Shown here in pieces: positions 45,011 through 54,441 of a stretch of 64,000 bases of DNA. Both the position numbers and the translations under genes were made by a program. Under the pieces are notes generated by a model. That model worked only from the letters and a program-made list of their open reading frames with translations, did not search any database and had not been told where the DNA came from. Each line of letters starts with the position of its first letter. Position 1 is the stretch's first letter. Origin of the DNA: Rikenellaceae bacterium (GTDB taxonomy: Bacteria > Bacteroidota > Bacteroidia > Bacteroidales > Rikenellaceae); the NCBI GenBank assembly GCA_015059945.1, contig SUZJ01000004.1, positions 72,646 to 136,645 of the forward strand. Direction: 5' to 3'.

Positions 45011-47632
45011 CTACTGCAACTTGGCCAATATCATCTCCTCGGCAGCTGCAATAGCTTTTTCGAGTCCCTCGGGGTTTTTGCCACCTGCGGTAGCATAGAA
45101 GGGCTGACCGCCACCACCACCCTGCATCAGCTTGGCAGCCTCGCGCACAATCTCGCCAGCCTTAACACCCTTTGCCACCAGAGCATCTCCCACGGCTACG
45201 GCCAACATAGGTTTGCCACCCTCGCGGCTACCCAGTACGATAGCCACCTCGGGGTGCTGAGTGCGCAGAGCATATACGGCATCCTTGACGGTGTCTACGG
45301 GCATATCAATCACCTTGCTGAGCACCTTCACATTGCCCGCTGCAATAACATTGCCAAGAGTCTCAGCCAACTGGCGAGCCCTCTGGGTACGGAAGCCCTC
45401 AATCTCTTTGCGCAACTCGGCATTGTCGTCCATCATCTTCTTGACGGCCTGCAACACTACGGGCGAGCCGAGCTGTTTCTGCAACTCTTTCATAGCCTCC
45501 TCCAACTTGTAGTAGGCGTTCTCGACCACGCCACCAGCGATAGCCTCTATACGCCTTACGCCAGCCGAAATAGCGCTCTCAGCCACAATCTTGAACATAC
45601 CAATCTGGCCCGTAGCGCCCACGTGGGTACCACCGCACAACTCCACCGACTCGCCAAAGCGTACCATCCTCACCTTGTCGCCATACTTTTCGCCAAAGAG
45701 CATCATAGCACCTGCTGCCTGAGCCTCCTCGATGGTAGCCTCGCGATTCTCCTCCAGGGGGTAGTCGGCCCTAATCATACGGTTCACCTCACACTCAACC
45801 AGTCGCAACTCCTCGTCACTAACCTTCTGGAAGTGCGAGAAGTCAAAACGCAGATAGTCGGGACATACGAGCGAGCCCTTCTGCTCGACGTGGCTGCCCA
45901 GCACCTGGCGCAGAGCCTTGTGCATCAAGTGGGTAACCGAGTGGTGGCGAGCCGAAGCAAGCCTATCCTCCTCGTTCACTACGGCCTTGAAGGTAGCCTC
46001 TACATTCTCGGGCAACTCGGCCACAACGTGTATTGGCAGACCATTCTCCTTGATGGTGTCTACCACCCTGATGGTTTTGCCCTCGGCCTCGATAGTACCA
46101 TTGTCGCCCACCTGACCACCGCTATTGGCGTAGAATGGGGTTTGGTCAAACACGAGCTGATAGAGGGTTTTGCCCTTGGTAGTAACCTTGCGGTAGCGAA
46201 CAATCTTCACATCGGCGGTGAGGGTGTCGTAGCCCACAAACTCGGTCGAAGCGCCAGCCACCAACTCTACCCAGTCGTCGTTCTCCACAGCTGCAGCATT
46301 GCGCGAGCGGGCCTTCTGAGCCTGCAACTCAACCTCAAAGGCCTCCAAGTCTACGGTCATACCGTTCTCTTTAGCAATCAGCTCGGTCAGGTCGATGGGG
46401 AATCCGTAGGTGTCGTAGAGCGTAAATGCCGACTTGCCGTCGATGGTGCTCTTGCCCGCAGCACGACTCTTGCTCATCACACCCTCCAAGAGGTTGATAC
46501 CCGTAGCCAGAGTTTTCAGAAATGCGGTCTCCTCCTCGCAGATAACGCTGGTGATAAGAGTCTGCTGGGCCTTCAGCTCGGGGAACTGACCACCCATCTG
46601 CTCTACCAGACCGGGCACAAGCTTGCAGATAAAGGGCTCGTTGAAACCCAAGTAGGTGTAGCCGTAACGCACTGCACGACGCAAGATGCGACGTATAACA
46701 TAGCCTGCCTTAACATTGCTTGGCAGCTGACCATCGGCAATCGAGAACGAGATGGTGCGCAAGTGGTCGGCAATAACCCTCATAGCAATATCGGCCTTCT
46801 CGTCGTCGCCATAGCGCTTACCTGCCAGAGCTGCAATCTCGCTGATGCGAGTCTGGAATACGTCGGTATCGTAGTTGCTCTGCTTGTTTTGGAGCACCAT
46901 ACACAGACGCTCAAAGCCCATACCGGTATCGATGTGTTTGTGGGGCAGAGGTTCGAGCGAGCCATTGGCCTTGCGGTTGAACTGCATAAACACCAGATTC
47001 CAAATCTCAATCACCAAGTGGTGGCCCATATTTACCATTTCGCGGCCCGACTTGGCTGCACGCTCCTCGTCGCTACGCAGGTCGAAGTGTATCTCGCTGC
47101 AAGGGCCGCAGGGGCCAGTCTCGCCCATCTCCCAGAAGTTGTCGTGCTTGTTGCCCAAGATGATGTGGTCCTCGGGCAGATACTGCTTCCAGTAGTCAAA
47201 TGCCTCTTGGTCCATAGGCACACCATCCTCGGGGGCACCCTCAAATACGGTAGCGTAGAGCCTCTCTTTGGGCATCTTGTAGACCTCGGTCAGCAGCTCC
47301 CAAGCCCAGTCGATAGCCTCTTTCTTGAAGTAGTCGCCAAACGACCAGTTGCCCAGCATCTCGAACATAGTGTGGTGATAGGTATCGTGGCCCACCTCTT
47401 CGAGGTCGTTGTGCTTACCCGACACACGCAGACACTTTTGGGTATCGGCTGCGCGGTTGTACTTGGCTGTGGTGTTGCCCAGAATGATATCCTTAAACTG
47501 GTTCATACCAGCGTTGGTAAACATAAGCGTTGGGTCGTTCTTTACGACCATAGGGGCCGAGGGCACAATGGTGTGTCCCTTCGATGCAAAGAATTCGAGA
47601 AACTTTGCCCTGATTTCGTTCGATGTCATCAT
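45011..47632 (-). CDS. alaS: Alanyl-tRNA synthetase
   Basis: The 873-residue class II synthetase begins [27 protein letters not shown], with motif 1, 2 and 3 in order. Its editing domain has zinc-binding [14 protein letters not shown] and [13 protein letters not shown], and the C-terminal C-Ala domain ends in [24 protein letters not shown]. All domains are intact. It attaches alanine to tRNA-Ala. It is divergent to the M23 cluster, sharing an intergenic region of 131 bp. Confidence 0.98.
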   Translation of the reverse strand: MMTSNEIRAKFLEFFASKGHTIVPSAPMVVKNDPTLMFTNAGMNQFKDIILGNTTAKYNRAADTQKCLRVSGKHNDLEEVGHDTYHHTMFEMLGNWSFGDYFKKEAIDWAWELLTEVYKMPKERLYATVFEGAPEDGVPMDQEAFDYWKQYLPEDHIILGNKHDNFWEMGETGPCGPCSEIHFDLRSDEERAAKSGREMVNMGHHLVIEIWNLVFMQFNRKANGSLEPLPHKHIDTGMGFERLCMVLQNKQSNYDTDVFQTRISEIAALAGKRYGDDEKADIAMRVIADHLRTISFSIADGQLPSNVKAGYVIRRILRRAVRYGYTYLGFNEPFICKLVPGLVEQMGGQFPELKAQQTLITSVICEEETAFLKTLATGINLLEGVMSKSRAAGKSTIDGKSAFTLYDTYGFPIDLTELIAKENGMTVDLEAFEVELQAQKARSRNAAAVENDDWVELVAGASTEFVGYDTLTADVKIVRYRKVTTKGKTLYQLVFDQTPFYANSGGQVGDNGTIEAEGKTIRVVDTIKENGLPIHVVAELPENVEATFKAVVNEEDRLASARHHSVTHLMHKALRQVLGSHVEQKGSLVCPDYLRFDFSHFQKVSDEELRLVECEVNRMIRADYPLEENREATIEEAQAAGAMMLFGEKYGDKVRMVRFGESVELCGGTHVGATGQIGMFKIVAESAISAGVRRIEAIAGGVVENAYYKLEEAMKELQKQLGSPVVLQAVKKMMDDNAELRKEIEGFRTQRARQLAETLGNVIAAGNVKVLSKVIDMPVDTVKDAVYALRTQHPEVAIVLGSREGGKPMLAVAVGDALVAKGVKAGEIVREAAKLMQGGGGGQPFYATAGGKNPEGLEKAIAAAEEMILAKLQ

Positions 47633-47684
47633 AATTTGTCTTGTTCTATATACTAATTCTTAATTAAACTCGTTTTTCAAGCGG

Positions 47685-47715
47685 TTGCAAATTTACACAT
47701 TTTACTATAATTTTG
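47685..47715 (+). promoter_or_regulatory. Promoter of the M23 gene cluster
   Basis: TTG (47685-47687), a 20-nt spacer and TAATTTTG (47708-47715) match the Bacteroidota promoter. The first gene starts at 47764. Confidence 0.55.
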
Positions 47716-47763
47716 TCCCCCGTAGAGCCGTTTTTTAACCAAAATGTAACATAACTGCCCCAA

Positions 47764-48765
47764 ATGACCAAAAAAGAGTACAAATTCAACCCTACGACAC
47801 TCGCCTACGAGCCCGTCAGACGTCCCGAACGCTTGGGGCGCTACCTGCTTGTAAGACGTCTGTTGCTCTTTTTTATTGCTGCTGCGGTGGTCAATATAGT
47901 CTACTCGTACGAGTACTATTCGCCCAAGACCCGAGCCATCGAGCGCACCACTCGCGAGGTAGCCCACCAGTACGACATACTCTCGGCCAAAGTGGGCAAC
48001 TTGGGCTCCAAGGTGGCCGAACTGCGCCAGAGGGATAACGACGTCTACCGCCCTCTGTTTGGTGCCGACACGCTCTCGCTTGCGGGCATCTATACCCCCT
48101 TTGGCGAGGGCTTCTACGGCCAGTTTGCCGAAGATTACCAGAGCCCTGCCCGAGATTTGTGGCTCTCGCTCGACGAGCAGACCCGCCTACTCTACCGCCA
48201 GAGCATTTCGCTCGACGACTTGCAGGTGCTCTCGAAGGACAAGGAGAAGATGGCAGCCTCGATTCCCGCCATTTGGCCTATCAACAAGAAGGACCTCAAA
48301 GGCCCCATTGGTGCCTATGGCCGTAGGTTGCACCCCATCTATAAGCGCTACATTATGCACAAGGGCATAGACTTTGGAGGTCGCAAGGGCAACCCCATCT
48401 ACGCCACTGGCAACGGCAAGGTGGTACACTCCGAAAAGGGCTTGCGCCGCAAGGGCTACGGTCAAATGTTGGTAATCGACCACGGCTTTGGCTATAAAAC
48501 CCGCTATGCCCACCTGAGCGAGCGCCTGGTTAAGGTTGGCCAAGAGGTCAAGCGTGGCGAATTGATTGGCTATATGGGCTCTACGGGTGGCTCTACGGGC
48601 CCTCACCTGCACTACGAGGTTATCTATATGGGCAACAACGTCGATCCCATCAACTACTTCCGCCGCGATATGAGCGAAGAGGAGTTTGAGCGCATAATCG
48701 AGTCGGCCAAGGCTACCACCTTCGAAACCCTCGATAGCAATAACGAGAGCCTCACACAAGAGTAA
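47764..48765 (+). CDS. M23 family metallopeptidase, membrane-anchored (first of tandem pair)
   Basis: The 333-residue protein has one N-terminal membrane helix (about 28-48), a short coiled coil (about 55-92), and a C-terminal M23/LytM domain from about 180. Zinc ligands H199 and D203 (MHKGIDFGG) and HLHYEV (281-283) are all present, so it should be an active peptidoglycan endopeptidase facing the periplasm. It is followed by a second M23 gene 23 nt later with the same layout. The pair resembles tandem genes for cell-shape or septum hydrolases, but the exact role is not known. Confidence 0.93.
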   Translation: MTKKEYKFNPTTLAYEPVRRPERLGRYLLVRRLLLFFIAAAVVNIVYSYEYYSPKTRAIERTTREVAHQYDILSAKVGNLGSKVAELRQRDNDVYRPLFGADTLSLAGIYTPFGEGFYGQFAEDYQSPARDLWLSLDEQTRLLYRQSISLDDLQVLSKDKEKMAASIPAIWPINKKDLKGPIGAYGRRLHPIYKRYIMHKGIDFGGRKGNPIYATGNGKVVHSEKGLRRKGYGQMLVIDHGFGYKTRYAHLSERLVKVGQEVKRGELIGYMGSTGGSTGPHLHYEVIYMGNNVDPINYFRRDMSEEEFERIIESAKATTFETLDSNNESLTQE

Positions 48766-48788
48766 CACAGCACACAACATAACAGACT

Positions 48789-49742
48789 ATGGGCAAACGA
48801 TTTACACAATATCCACCGAGCATCAGTCGCAGCAGCCGCATTTGGGCCGCTGTGCGTTGCCTGCTGGGTAATGTTGCGGTATTTGCCCTTATGCTTGCGG
48901 GCTTCTACCTGCTCTTTACCCTGTTCGACACCCCCGAGCAGCACCGCTTGCGTGGCCAGAACGACGAGTTGGAGGCCGAGTTTGCACGCCTTGAGATGCG
49001 CTACGACACTGTTGAGCAGGTGCTCGACAACGTAATCGAGAGGGACAAGAACGTATTTCGCATACTATTCGAGTCCGAGCCCTACGACTTCGACGACAGT
49101 GCCTCCGAGCAGCGCTGGGACAACTACGACCGCCTGAGCCAGATGAGCGAGAGCGAGTTGTACCGCGAGCTGAACGAGCGTATGAGTGGTTTGGAGCGCA
49201 ACGAGCACCACTTGGCCCGCCTCTTCGAGCGCATAGGTGCCGCCTCTGACAGCCTCGGTAGCAAGGCCAACAACATACCCGCCATTCAGCCCGTACTGAA
49301 CAAAGAGCTCACCCTGCTGACGGCCCCCTATGGTATGCTGATACACCCGTTCTACAAAAGCCTTGTGGCCCATCAGGGCGTTGACTACACCGTACCTACG
49401 GGCTCACGCGTGTTTGCCACAGCCGACGGCACAGTCAAGGAGGTCAAGACTCGCAAGACCACCTCGGGCCGAACAATCATCATCAACCACGGTGGGGGCT
49501 ACGAAACCCAGTACAGCCACCTGAGCCGTATTGATGTAAAGAAGGGCCAGAAGGTGCGCCGAGGCGACATTATAGGCCTTACGGGCAATAGTGGCTTGTC
49601 GCTCTCGCCCCACTTGCACTACGAAGTGAGGTTCAACGGTATGAGGGTAGACCCCATCCACTACTTCTTTATGGAGCTCACGCCCCACGACTACCAGCGT
49701 ATCATCAAGATTTCGCAGAGTGGTATGCAGTCGTTCGATTAG
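48789..49742 (+). CDS. M23 family metallopeptidase, membrane-anchored (second of tandem pair)
   Basis: The 317-residue protein has the same build as its neighbour: N-terminal helix (about 26-46), long charged coiled coil (about 48-150), and M23 domain. Ligands H195 and D199 (AHQGVDY) and HLHYEV (275-277) are intact. Sequence identity to the first gene outside the catalytic domain is low, so the duplication is old or the genes were recruited separately. It is followed 16 nt later by an Ig-like membrane protein gene. It likely acts on peptidoglycan. Confidence 0.92.
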   Translation: MGKRFTQYPPSISRSSRIWAAVRCLLGNVAVFALMLAGFYLLFTLFDTPEQHRLRGQNDELEAEFARLEMRYDTVEQVLDNVIERDKNVFRILFESEPYDFDDSASEQRWDNYDRLSQMSESELYRELNERMSGLERNEHHLARLFERIGAASDSLGSKANNIPAIQPVLNKELTLLTAPYGMLIHPFYKSLVAHQGVDYTVPTGSRVFATADGTVKEVKTRKTTSGRTIIINHGGGYETQYSHLSRIDVKKGQKVRRGDIIGLTGNSGLSLSPHLHYEVRFNGMRVDPIHYFFMELTPHDYQRIIKISQSGMQSFD

Positions 49743-49758
49743 ACCAACTTAACAGACT

Positions 49759-50391
49759 ATGAAACAGAATAATATCCAATTCAGCACCGACCGCCAGAGT
49801 GCCACCGAGGGCGAGGTTATCAACGTCAGTTGGGACTGCGGAGTGCCCGACAGCGTAGCCCTCAAAGTTGAAAATGGCTACCGCACCTACATACTCCAAC
49901 TGGCCGATAGTGGCAGCCGAGCCCTTATGGTCGAGAAGTCAAAGGGCAAGATGACCTTGACACTCACTCGCGCCTGCGGAGTTCACAAAGATAGCAAGAC
50001 CATAGCCGTAAAGGTCAAGAACCTCAAAGTCGTAAAGGCTCGCCCTGCCCGCAGCCACTCAACCCGTAGTAATGGCGGTCGTTCTATCCCCTCGCCCAGC
50101 CAGTTGTGGCAGCGCATCAAAGAGGGCACAAGGGCGTTCATCGGGCGCATCAAGTACGCTTGGCAGGTTATGCCCCCAAAGACCAAGCGCATCTACCGCA
50201 TAGTACTCATAGTGTTGGCTGTGCTGTATATCAGCTCCATTGGTCAAAGCCGAGGATATAGGGCCGGCTACGAGCAGGCCATCAAAGACCAGCAGACCAT
50301 CGAGCAGCGCTACAACCATCCCGCCCCGGGTGGCTTCGAGAGCCCTGCCCCCGCACAGCAACAGCCCGACAGCCCAACAAACAGCATCTAA
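49759..50391 (+). CDS. Membrane protein with N-terminal Ig-like region and single helix
   Basis: I do not recognise this 210-residue protein. Residues 1-95 look like one beta-sandwich domain (DRQSATEGEVINVSWDCGVPDSVALKVENG; alternating hydrophobic pattern). A basic Ser/Arg-rich linker follows (SHSTRSNGG), then a membrane helix at about 152-169 (IYRIVLIVLAVLYISSIG) and a Pro/Gln-rich tail. There is no signal peptide, so the Ig-like part is probably cytosolic with one membrane anchor. It lies in the M23-MsrA-PnuC run and may partner the two peptidases. Confidence 0.65.
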   Translation: MKQNNIQFSTDRQSATEGEVINVSWDCGVPDSVALKVENGYRTYILQLADSGSRALMVEKSKGKMTLTLTRACGVHKDSKTIAVKVKNLKVVKARPARSHSTRSNGGRSIPSPSQLWQRIKEGTRAFIGRIKYAWQVMPPKTKRIYRIVLIVLAVLYISSIGQSRGYRAGYEQAIKDQQTIEQRYNHPAPGGFESPAPAQQQPDSPTNSI

Positions 50392-50405
50392 ACACAGCCT
50401 TACGT

Positions 50406-50912
50406 ATGACAAGCGAGATTTACTTGGCAGGAGGGTGCTTTTGGGGCACCCAACACTATATTCGCCAGATTCGTGGCGTGGTGGCCACATCGGCGGGCTA
50501 CGCCAATGGCCACATCGACAATCCCACCTACGAAGAGGTCTACACCGACACTACGGGCTTTGCCGAGTGCGTGAGAGTTGAGTACAACCCCTCGGAGTTG
50601 GGGCTCGAAACACTCGTCAGGCTCTACTTCGACTCTATCGACCCCACCTCGCTGAACAAGCAGGGCGGCGATTGTGGCACACGCTATCGCACAGGCATTT
50701 ACTACACCTCCGAGGCCGACCTGCCCACCCTGCGCAAGGTCTATGACGAGGTAGCCCAAAGCGTAGGAGCCCCCTTGGCAGTAGAGCTCACCCGCCTGGT
50801 AAACTTCTACCCTGCCGAGGAGTACCACCAAGACTATCTGATTAAAAACCCACTGGGCTACTGCCATATCCCTGCGGCACTGATTGACTACGCTCGCAAG
50901 GCCAACAAATAA
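50406..50912 (+). CDS. msrA: Peptide methionine sulfoxide reductase MsrA
   Basis: The 168-residue enzyme has the catalytic motif GGCFWGTQHYI with the nucleophile Cys, SAGYANGH, the GTRYRTGIYY segment and the FYPAEEYHQDYL end. It reduces methionine-S-sulfoxide in proteins. The start has no secretion signal, so it is cytosolic. No MsrB is fused or adjacent. It lies 15 nt after the Ig-like gene. Confidence 0.95.
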   Translation: MTSEIYLAGGCFWGTQHYIRQIRGVVATSAGYANGHIDNPTYEEVYTDTTGFAECVRVEYNPSELGLETLVRLYFDSIDPTSLNKQGGDCGTRYRTGIYYTSEADLPTLRKVYDEVAQSVGAPLAVELTRLVNFYPAEEYHQDYLIKNPLGYCHIPAALIDYARKANK

Positions 50913-50934
50913 GCCACTCTCTAACTAACAAGCT

Positions 50935-51633
50935 ATGAAATTCAGCATCCGCGAGTCGTTTGGCCAGTTGAGCCGCTTTGAGTGGTGGCTGTGGATAGTG
51001 TCGCTGGTGGTGGTTGTAGGCTCATTTTTGCTCACCCCCTCGCCCGACTACCTTACGCTCACAACCTCGGTCATAGGCGTTACGGCCCTCATTTTCATTG
51101 CCAAAGGTATGTTGCTGGGCCAAGTGCTCACCATCATATTTTCGTGCTTCTATGGGGTTGTGTCGTTCCTCTATGCCTACTATGGCGAGGTGCTCACCTA
51201 TGTTGGTATGACTGCCCCGATGGCGGTTGTGGCACTGGTGTCGTGGGCCCGCCACCCCTATAAGGAGAGTGCTGAGGTAGAGGTTGCCCGCATTACGGGC
51301 CGCCAGGTGGCTTGGCTTACGGTGTTTACGGTGGCCGTTACGATGCTTTTCTACTTCATACTCCTAGCCTTGGGCACAGCCAATCTGGTGGTAAGTACCA
51401 TATCGGTAACAACGAGTTTTGTGGCCGTTGCGCTCACCTACCTACGCAGCCCTTGGTACGCTCTGGGTTATGCTGCTAATGATGTGGTGCTGATAGTATT
51501 GTGGATTATGGCCTCGATAGATAATCCCAGCTATGTGCCAATGATATTCTGCTTTGTAATGTTCTTAGCCAACGACATCTACGGCTTTGTCAATTGGCGC
51601 CGTATGGCACACAGGCAGAGAATTGAGAATTGA
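50935..51633 (+). CDS. pnuC: PnuC-family nicotinamide riboside/mononucleotide transporter
   Basis: The 232-residue protein has about seven membrane helices with the PnuC pattern (FEWWLWIVSLVVVVGSFLL; SCFYGVVSFLYAYYGEVLTYVGM; WYALGYAANDVVLIVLWI). It brings in NAD precursors, a theme that fits nadD in the same window though not in the same operon. The last residues (RQRIEN) are read through the heptamer AATTGAG repeat, and the stop lies at the start of the 88-nt repeat, so the exact C-terminus has been shaped by repeats. Confidence 0.85.
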   Translation: MKFSIRESFGQLSRFEWWLWIVSLVVVVGSFLLTPSPDYLTLTTSVIGVTALIFIAKGMLLGQVLTIIFSCFYGVVSFLYAYYGEVLTYVGMTAPMAVVALVSWARHPYKESAEVEVARITGRQVAWLTVFTVAVTMLFYFILLALGTANLVVSTISVTTSFVAVALTYLRSPWYALGYAANDVVLIVLWIMASIDNPSYVPMIFCFVMFLANDIYGFVNWRRMAHRQRIEN

Positions 51634-51720
51634 GGCAAATGCGAGTAAGCGAGAGCAGAGATTGCTTGCAAGCTATGCCGAGCAGGAGCATTTTAGAGCA
51701 AGCGTCAGCTTGGTCAATTG
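51633..51720 (+). repeat. 88-nt intergenic repeat, copy 3 of 3
   Basis: The copy starts at the pnuC stop codon and differs from copy 1 at a single position (GAGCAAG here, GAACAAG there). Two AATTGAG heptamers (51621-51634) run into it from within the pnuC end. The sequence after it (AAGGGCCTTAATG) also resembles that after copy 1. Confidence 0.85.
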
Positions 51721-51765
51721 AGAATTATTTAAGGGCCTTAATGACCTTAAAGTCTATTGTCAAAT

Positions 51766-51799
51766 AAAAACTCTCCCGAGGTTTCGGGAGAGTTTTTAT
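51766..51799. terminator. Hairpin terminator between pnuC and the S46 peptidase
   Basis: AAAAACTCTCCCGA and TCGGGAGAGTTTTTAT form a strong stem with U-rich ends in both directions. It separates convergent operons. Confidence 0.85.
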
Positions 51800-51801
51800 T
51801 A

Positions 51802-53823
51802 TCAATCGAGTGTCATCTCATCTATCAGGTAGCCTGCGCCACCAATCTTGTCTATCACAAACAGCACGTAGCGAATATCTACCGAGATGTTGCGACAGAT
51901 GTCGGCATCGTAGTCGAGGTCGCTCATTGTACTGAGCCAGGTGCGGTCGAAGTTGATACCGAGCAGTTGGCCCTTGCTGTTCAGAATGGGGCTACCGCTG
52001 TTGCCACCCGTAGTGTGGTTCTTGGCCAAGAACGCCACGGGCAGAGTCAGCTTGCCATCTCGCTCAATGCCCCAACGACCATAGTCCTTCGAGGCGTAGA
52101 TGTCGCGCAAGCTCTGGGGGATGTCGTAGTCGTAAATCTCTGGGTTGTCCTTCTCGATAATGCCGTCGATGGTGGTATAGGGCAGGTGATAAACGCCATC
52201 GGCAGCCTGATAGCCTGCCACCGAGCCGTAGGCCACACGCAGCGTGAGGTTGGCATCTGGATAGAAGGTGCGGTTGCTCTGGTGGGCCATCTGACCACGC
52301 ATATATACATTGTAGAGCTCGGTAATCTCGCGATTGAGGCTGGTGTAGTGGGGTGCAATCATCGTGCGAGCCACCTCATCAAATGCCTTGCGCAGCAGCA
52401 CCGCGGGGTCCTCATCGAAGTTGCCCCCCTCGGCCACTACCGCTGCAAAACTCTCTTTCGATGCCAGAGCCGACTGACCAAAGAGCCACTCGACCAGAGC
52501 CTCCTCCGAGCCACACTCGTTCAGCTTGGCGGTGTACCACTGGGGCACAAACTCGGGGGCCACATTGTGGTTAAAGTCCTTGAACATCTCCACAGCAACG
52601 GCCTTGTCAATTGCGGGCGAGTAGTCTTTGTAGTTGGCTTCCGAGAGCTTGTCCACACGACCTGCAAAGCCCACAAGCTCAATGGCATAGACAGCCTCAT
52701 TGAAGTAGTCACGTGCCACTGCATAGGGTAGCAGAGCGCTGTATTTGTCGTGCAACTTGCGGGTTATTCCCTCATATTCGCTACCTGCGGCCCACTGCTC
52801 AAACTCGGCCTCATAGGCGAGCTTTTTCTCCACAGTTTTACGCCTTGCAAGGCCCAAACTCTCGCCCTGCCACTTCTTCCAAGCGTTGGCAATCGAGGCG
52901 TGCTTAGAGGCGTACATAATGCGCACTGCGGGGTCGGCCTCTTGGGCTGCGGTAATGATGTCGAGTCGCTTGGTGCGCAGACGTATCTTTGCGGGGTTTG
53001 AGTGGTTGAGCGTGTAGTCTACAAAGTCGCTCGTAACATACTCGCGAGTAGTACCGGGGAAGCCGTAAACGAAGGTAAAATCACCCTCCTCGGCACCCTT
53101 GGTCGAGATTGTGAAGTGGCGCTTGGGGGTGTAGGGCACGTTGTCTTTCGCGTAGTCGGCGGGCTGATTGTCCTTGTCGGCATAGATGCGGAATACCGAG
53201 AAGTCGCCCGTATGACGTGGCCACATCCAGTTGTCGGTGTCGCCACCAAACTTGCCAATGCTCGAAGGGGGAGCAGCCACCAGTCGAACATCGCGATAGA
53301 CCTGATATACAAACAGATAGTACTTGTTGTTGTAGTAGAGGCTCTCGATGGCTGTCGAGTACTTGCCACCCTCGGCTGCTGCGGTGCGGATATCCTCGGG
53401 CTTGGCACCTGCGGCAATCTGGTCGGTCACATCCTCCATCCTCACCAAGAACGATACGGTCAGTCCGGGGTTGGGCAACTCCTCGGCCCTATTCATAGCC
53501 CAGAAGCCGTTGGTCAGGTAGTCGTGCTCTACGCTGCTGTGGCTCTGTATCTGGCCGTAGCCGCAGTGGTGGTTGGTGAGCAGCAGTCCCTCGGCCGACA
53601 CAAGCTCGCCCGTGCAGCCACGCCCAAAGAGCACAATGGCATCTTTCAGAGCGGCTTGATTGACACTGTAAATATCCTCGGCCGTAAGTTCAAAACCCTT
53701 GGCTCGCATATCATCAATGCGCTCGCCAATCAGGCAGGGCAGCCACATACCCTCATCGGCAATGGCCATCGACAACGCTGCACATAGTGCAACAGCTGTG
53801 GTCAGTAGTTTCTTCATAGTCAA
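51802..53823 (-). CDS. S46 family dipeptidyl-peptidase, DPP11-like
   Basis: The 673-residue secreted serine peptidase has a signal peptide (KLLTTAVALCAALSMAIADE), the catalytic His in LLTNHHCGYGQIQ (about 85) and the serine in TTGGNSGSPILNSKGQLLG. S46 enzymes release dipeptides from peptides in the periplasm. The specificity residue near the end reads Arg (INFDRTWLSTMSD), which in the Porphyromonas enzymes marks DPP11 (acidic P1) rather than DPP7, where Gly is found. Length fits. It is the last gene of a six-gene minus operon. Confidence 0.9.
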   Translation of the reverse strand: MTMKKLLTTAVALCAALSMAIADEGMWLPCLIGERIDDMRAKGFELTAEDIYSVNQAALKDAIVLFGRGCTGELVSAEGLLLTNHHCGYGQIQSHSSVEHDYLTNGFWAMNRAEELPNPGLTVSFLVRMEDVTDQIAAGAKPEDIRTAAAEGGKYSTAIESLYYNNKYYLFVYQVYRDVRLVAAPPSSIGKFGGDTDNWMWPRHTGDFSVFRIYADKDNQPADYAKDNVPYTPKRHFTISTKGAEEGDFTFVYGFPGTTREYVTSDFVDYTLNHSNPAKIRLRTKRLDIITAAQEADPAVRIMYASKHASIANAWKKWQGESLGLARRKTVEKKLAYEAEFEQWAAGSEYEGITRKLHDKYSALLPYAVARDYFNEAVYAIELVGFAGRVDKLSEANYKDYSPAIDKAVAVEMFKDFNHNVAPEFVPQWYTAKLNECGSEEALVEWLFGQSALASKESFAAVVAEGGNFDEDPAVLLRKAFDEVARTMIAPHYTSLNREITELYNVYMRGQMAHQSNRTFYPDANLTLRVAYGSVAGYQAADGVYHLPYTTIDGIIEKDNPEIYDYDIPQSLRDIYASKDYGRWGIERDGKLTLPVAFLAKNHTTGGNSGSPILNSKGQLLGINFDRTWLSTMSDLDYDADICRNISVDIRYVLFVIDKIGGAGYLIDEMTLD

Positions 53824-53841
53824 TTGGTTTTATTAGTTACG

Positions 53842-54432
53842 TTAAATAAATTCTTTAAGTCTTACGTAGAGCATCTGCACGGGCAGTCCCATCACATTGT
53901 AGAACGACCCTTCGATGCCCTCAATAGCCACATAGCCTATCCACTCCTGTATGCCGTATGCACCCGCCTTGTCGTAGGGGCGGTAGGTATCGAGGTAGTA
54001 GGCCACCTCATCGGGCTCGATGGTGCGGAACCTCACACGCGATGAACACGAAAAGCTCTCACACCCATCGGTCGTGCGCAGCGTAACACCCGTAATGACC
54101 GTATGCTCGGCACCCGACAGCAGTCCCAACATACGCTCGGCATCGGCTCGGTCGGTGGGTTTGCCAAGTATCTCACCTCCTGCCACAACCACCGTATCGG
54201 CCGTTATGAGCACATCGCCAGTGGTCAGCACATCGGCATAGGCATCGCTTTTGAGCCGCGACAGATACTCGGCCACCTGCTCCACTGCCAGTTCGGGGGG
54301 ATATACCTCCTCGGCCTCGCGGCCATCGACCACCTCAAACTCCAATCCGCAATCCCTCATCAGCTGACTGCGACGTGGCGACTTGCTTGCCAACAGCAAC
54401 CTGCGGCCTTTTAGCTTATCTTTCAGCAACAT
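53842..54432 (-). CDS. Maf family nucleotide pyrophosphatase
   Basis: The 196-residue protein has the Maf signature ASKSPRRSQLMRD, ITADTVVVAGGEILGKP and the central catalytic block (YDKAGAYGIQEWIGYVAIEGIEGSFYNVMGLP). Maf enzymes hydrolyse dTTP, UTP and modified pyrimidine nucleotides and so limit misincorporation. The Arg/Gln context fits the dTTP/UTP (YhdE) type. It begins 9 nt after the FAH-family gene and ends 18 nt before the DPP11-like gene. Confidence 0.92.
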   Translation of the reverse strand: MLLKDKLKGRRLLLASKSPRRSQLMRDCGLEFEVVDGREAEEVYPPELAVEQVAEYLSRLKSDAYADVLTTGDVLITADTVVVAGGEILGKPTDRADAERMLGLLSGAEHTVITGVTLRTTDGCESFSCSSRVRFRTIEPDEVAYYLDTYRPYDKAGAYGIQEWIGYVAIEGIEGSFYNVMGLPVQMLYVRLKEFI

Positions 54433-54441
54433 AGGCCCAAC

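Noticed and set aside
45254-47656. 800-aa plus-strand ORF opposite alaS
   Set aside because: It is antisense to a full-length, well-conserved alaS. The codon use of these genes leaves the opposite strand poor in stops. The predicted protein has no recognisable domain.
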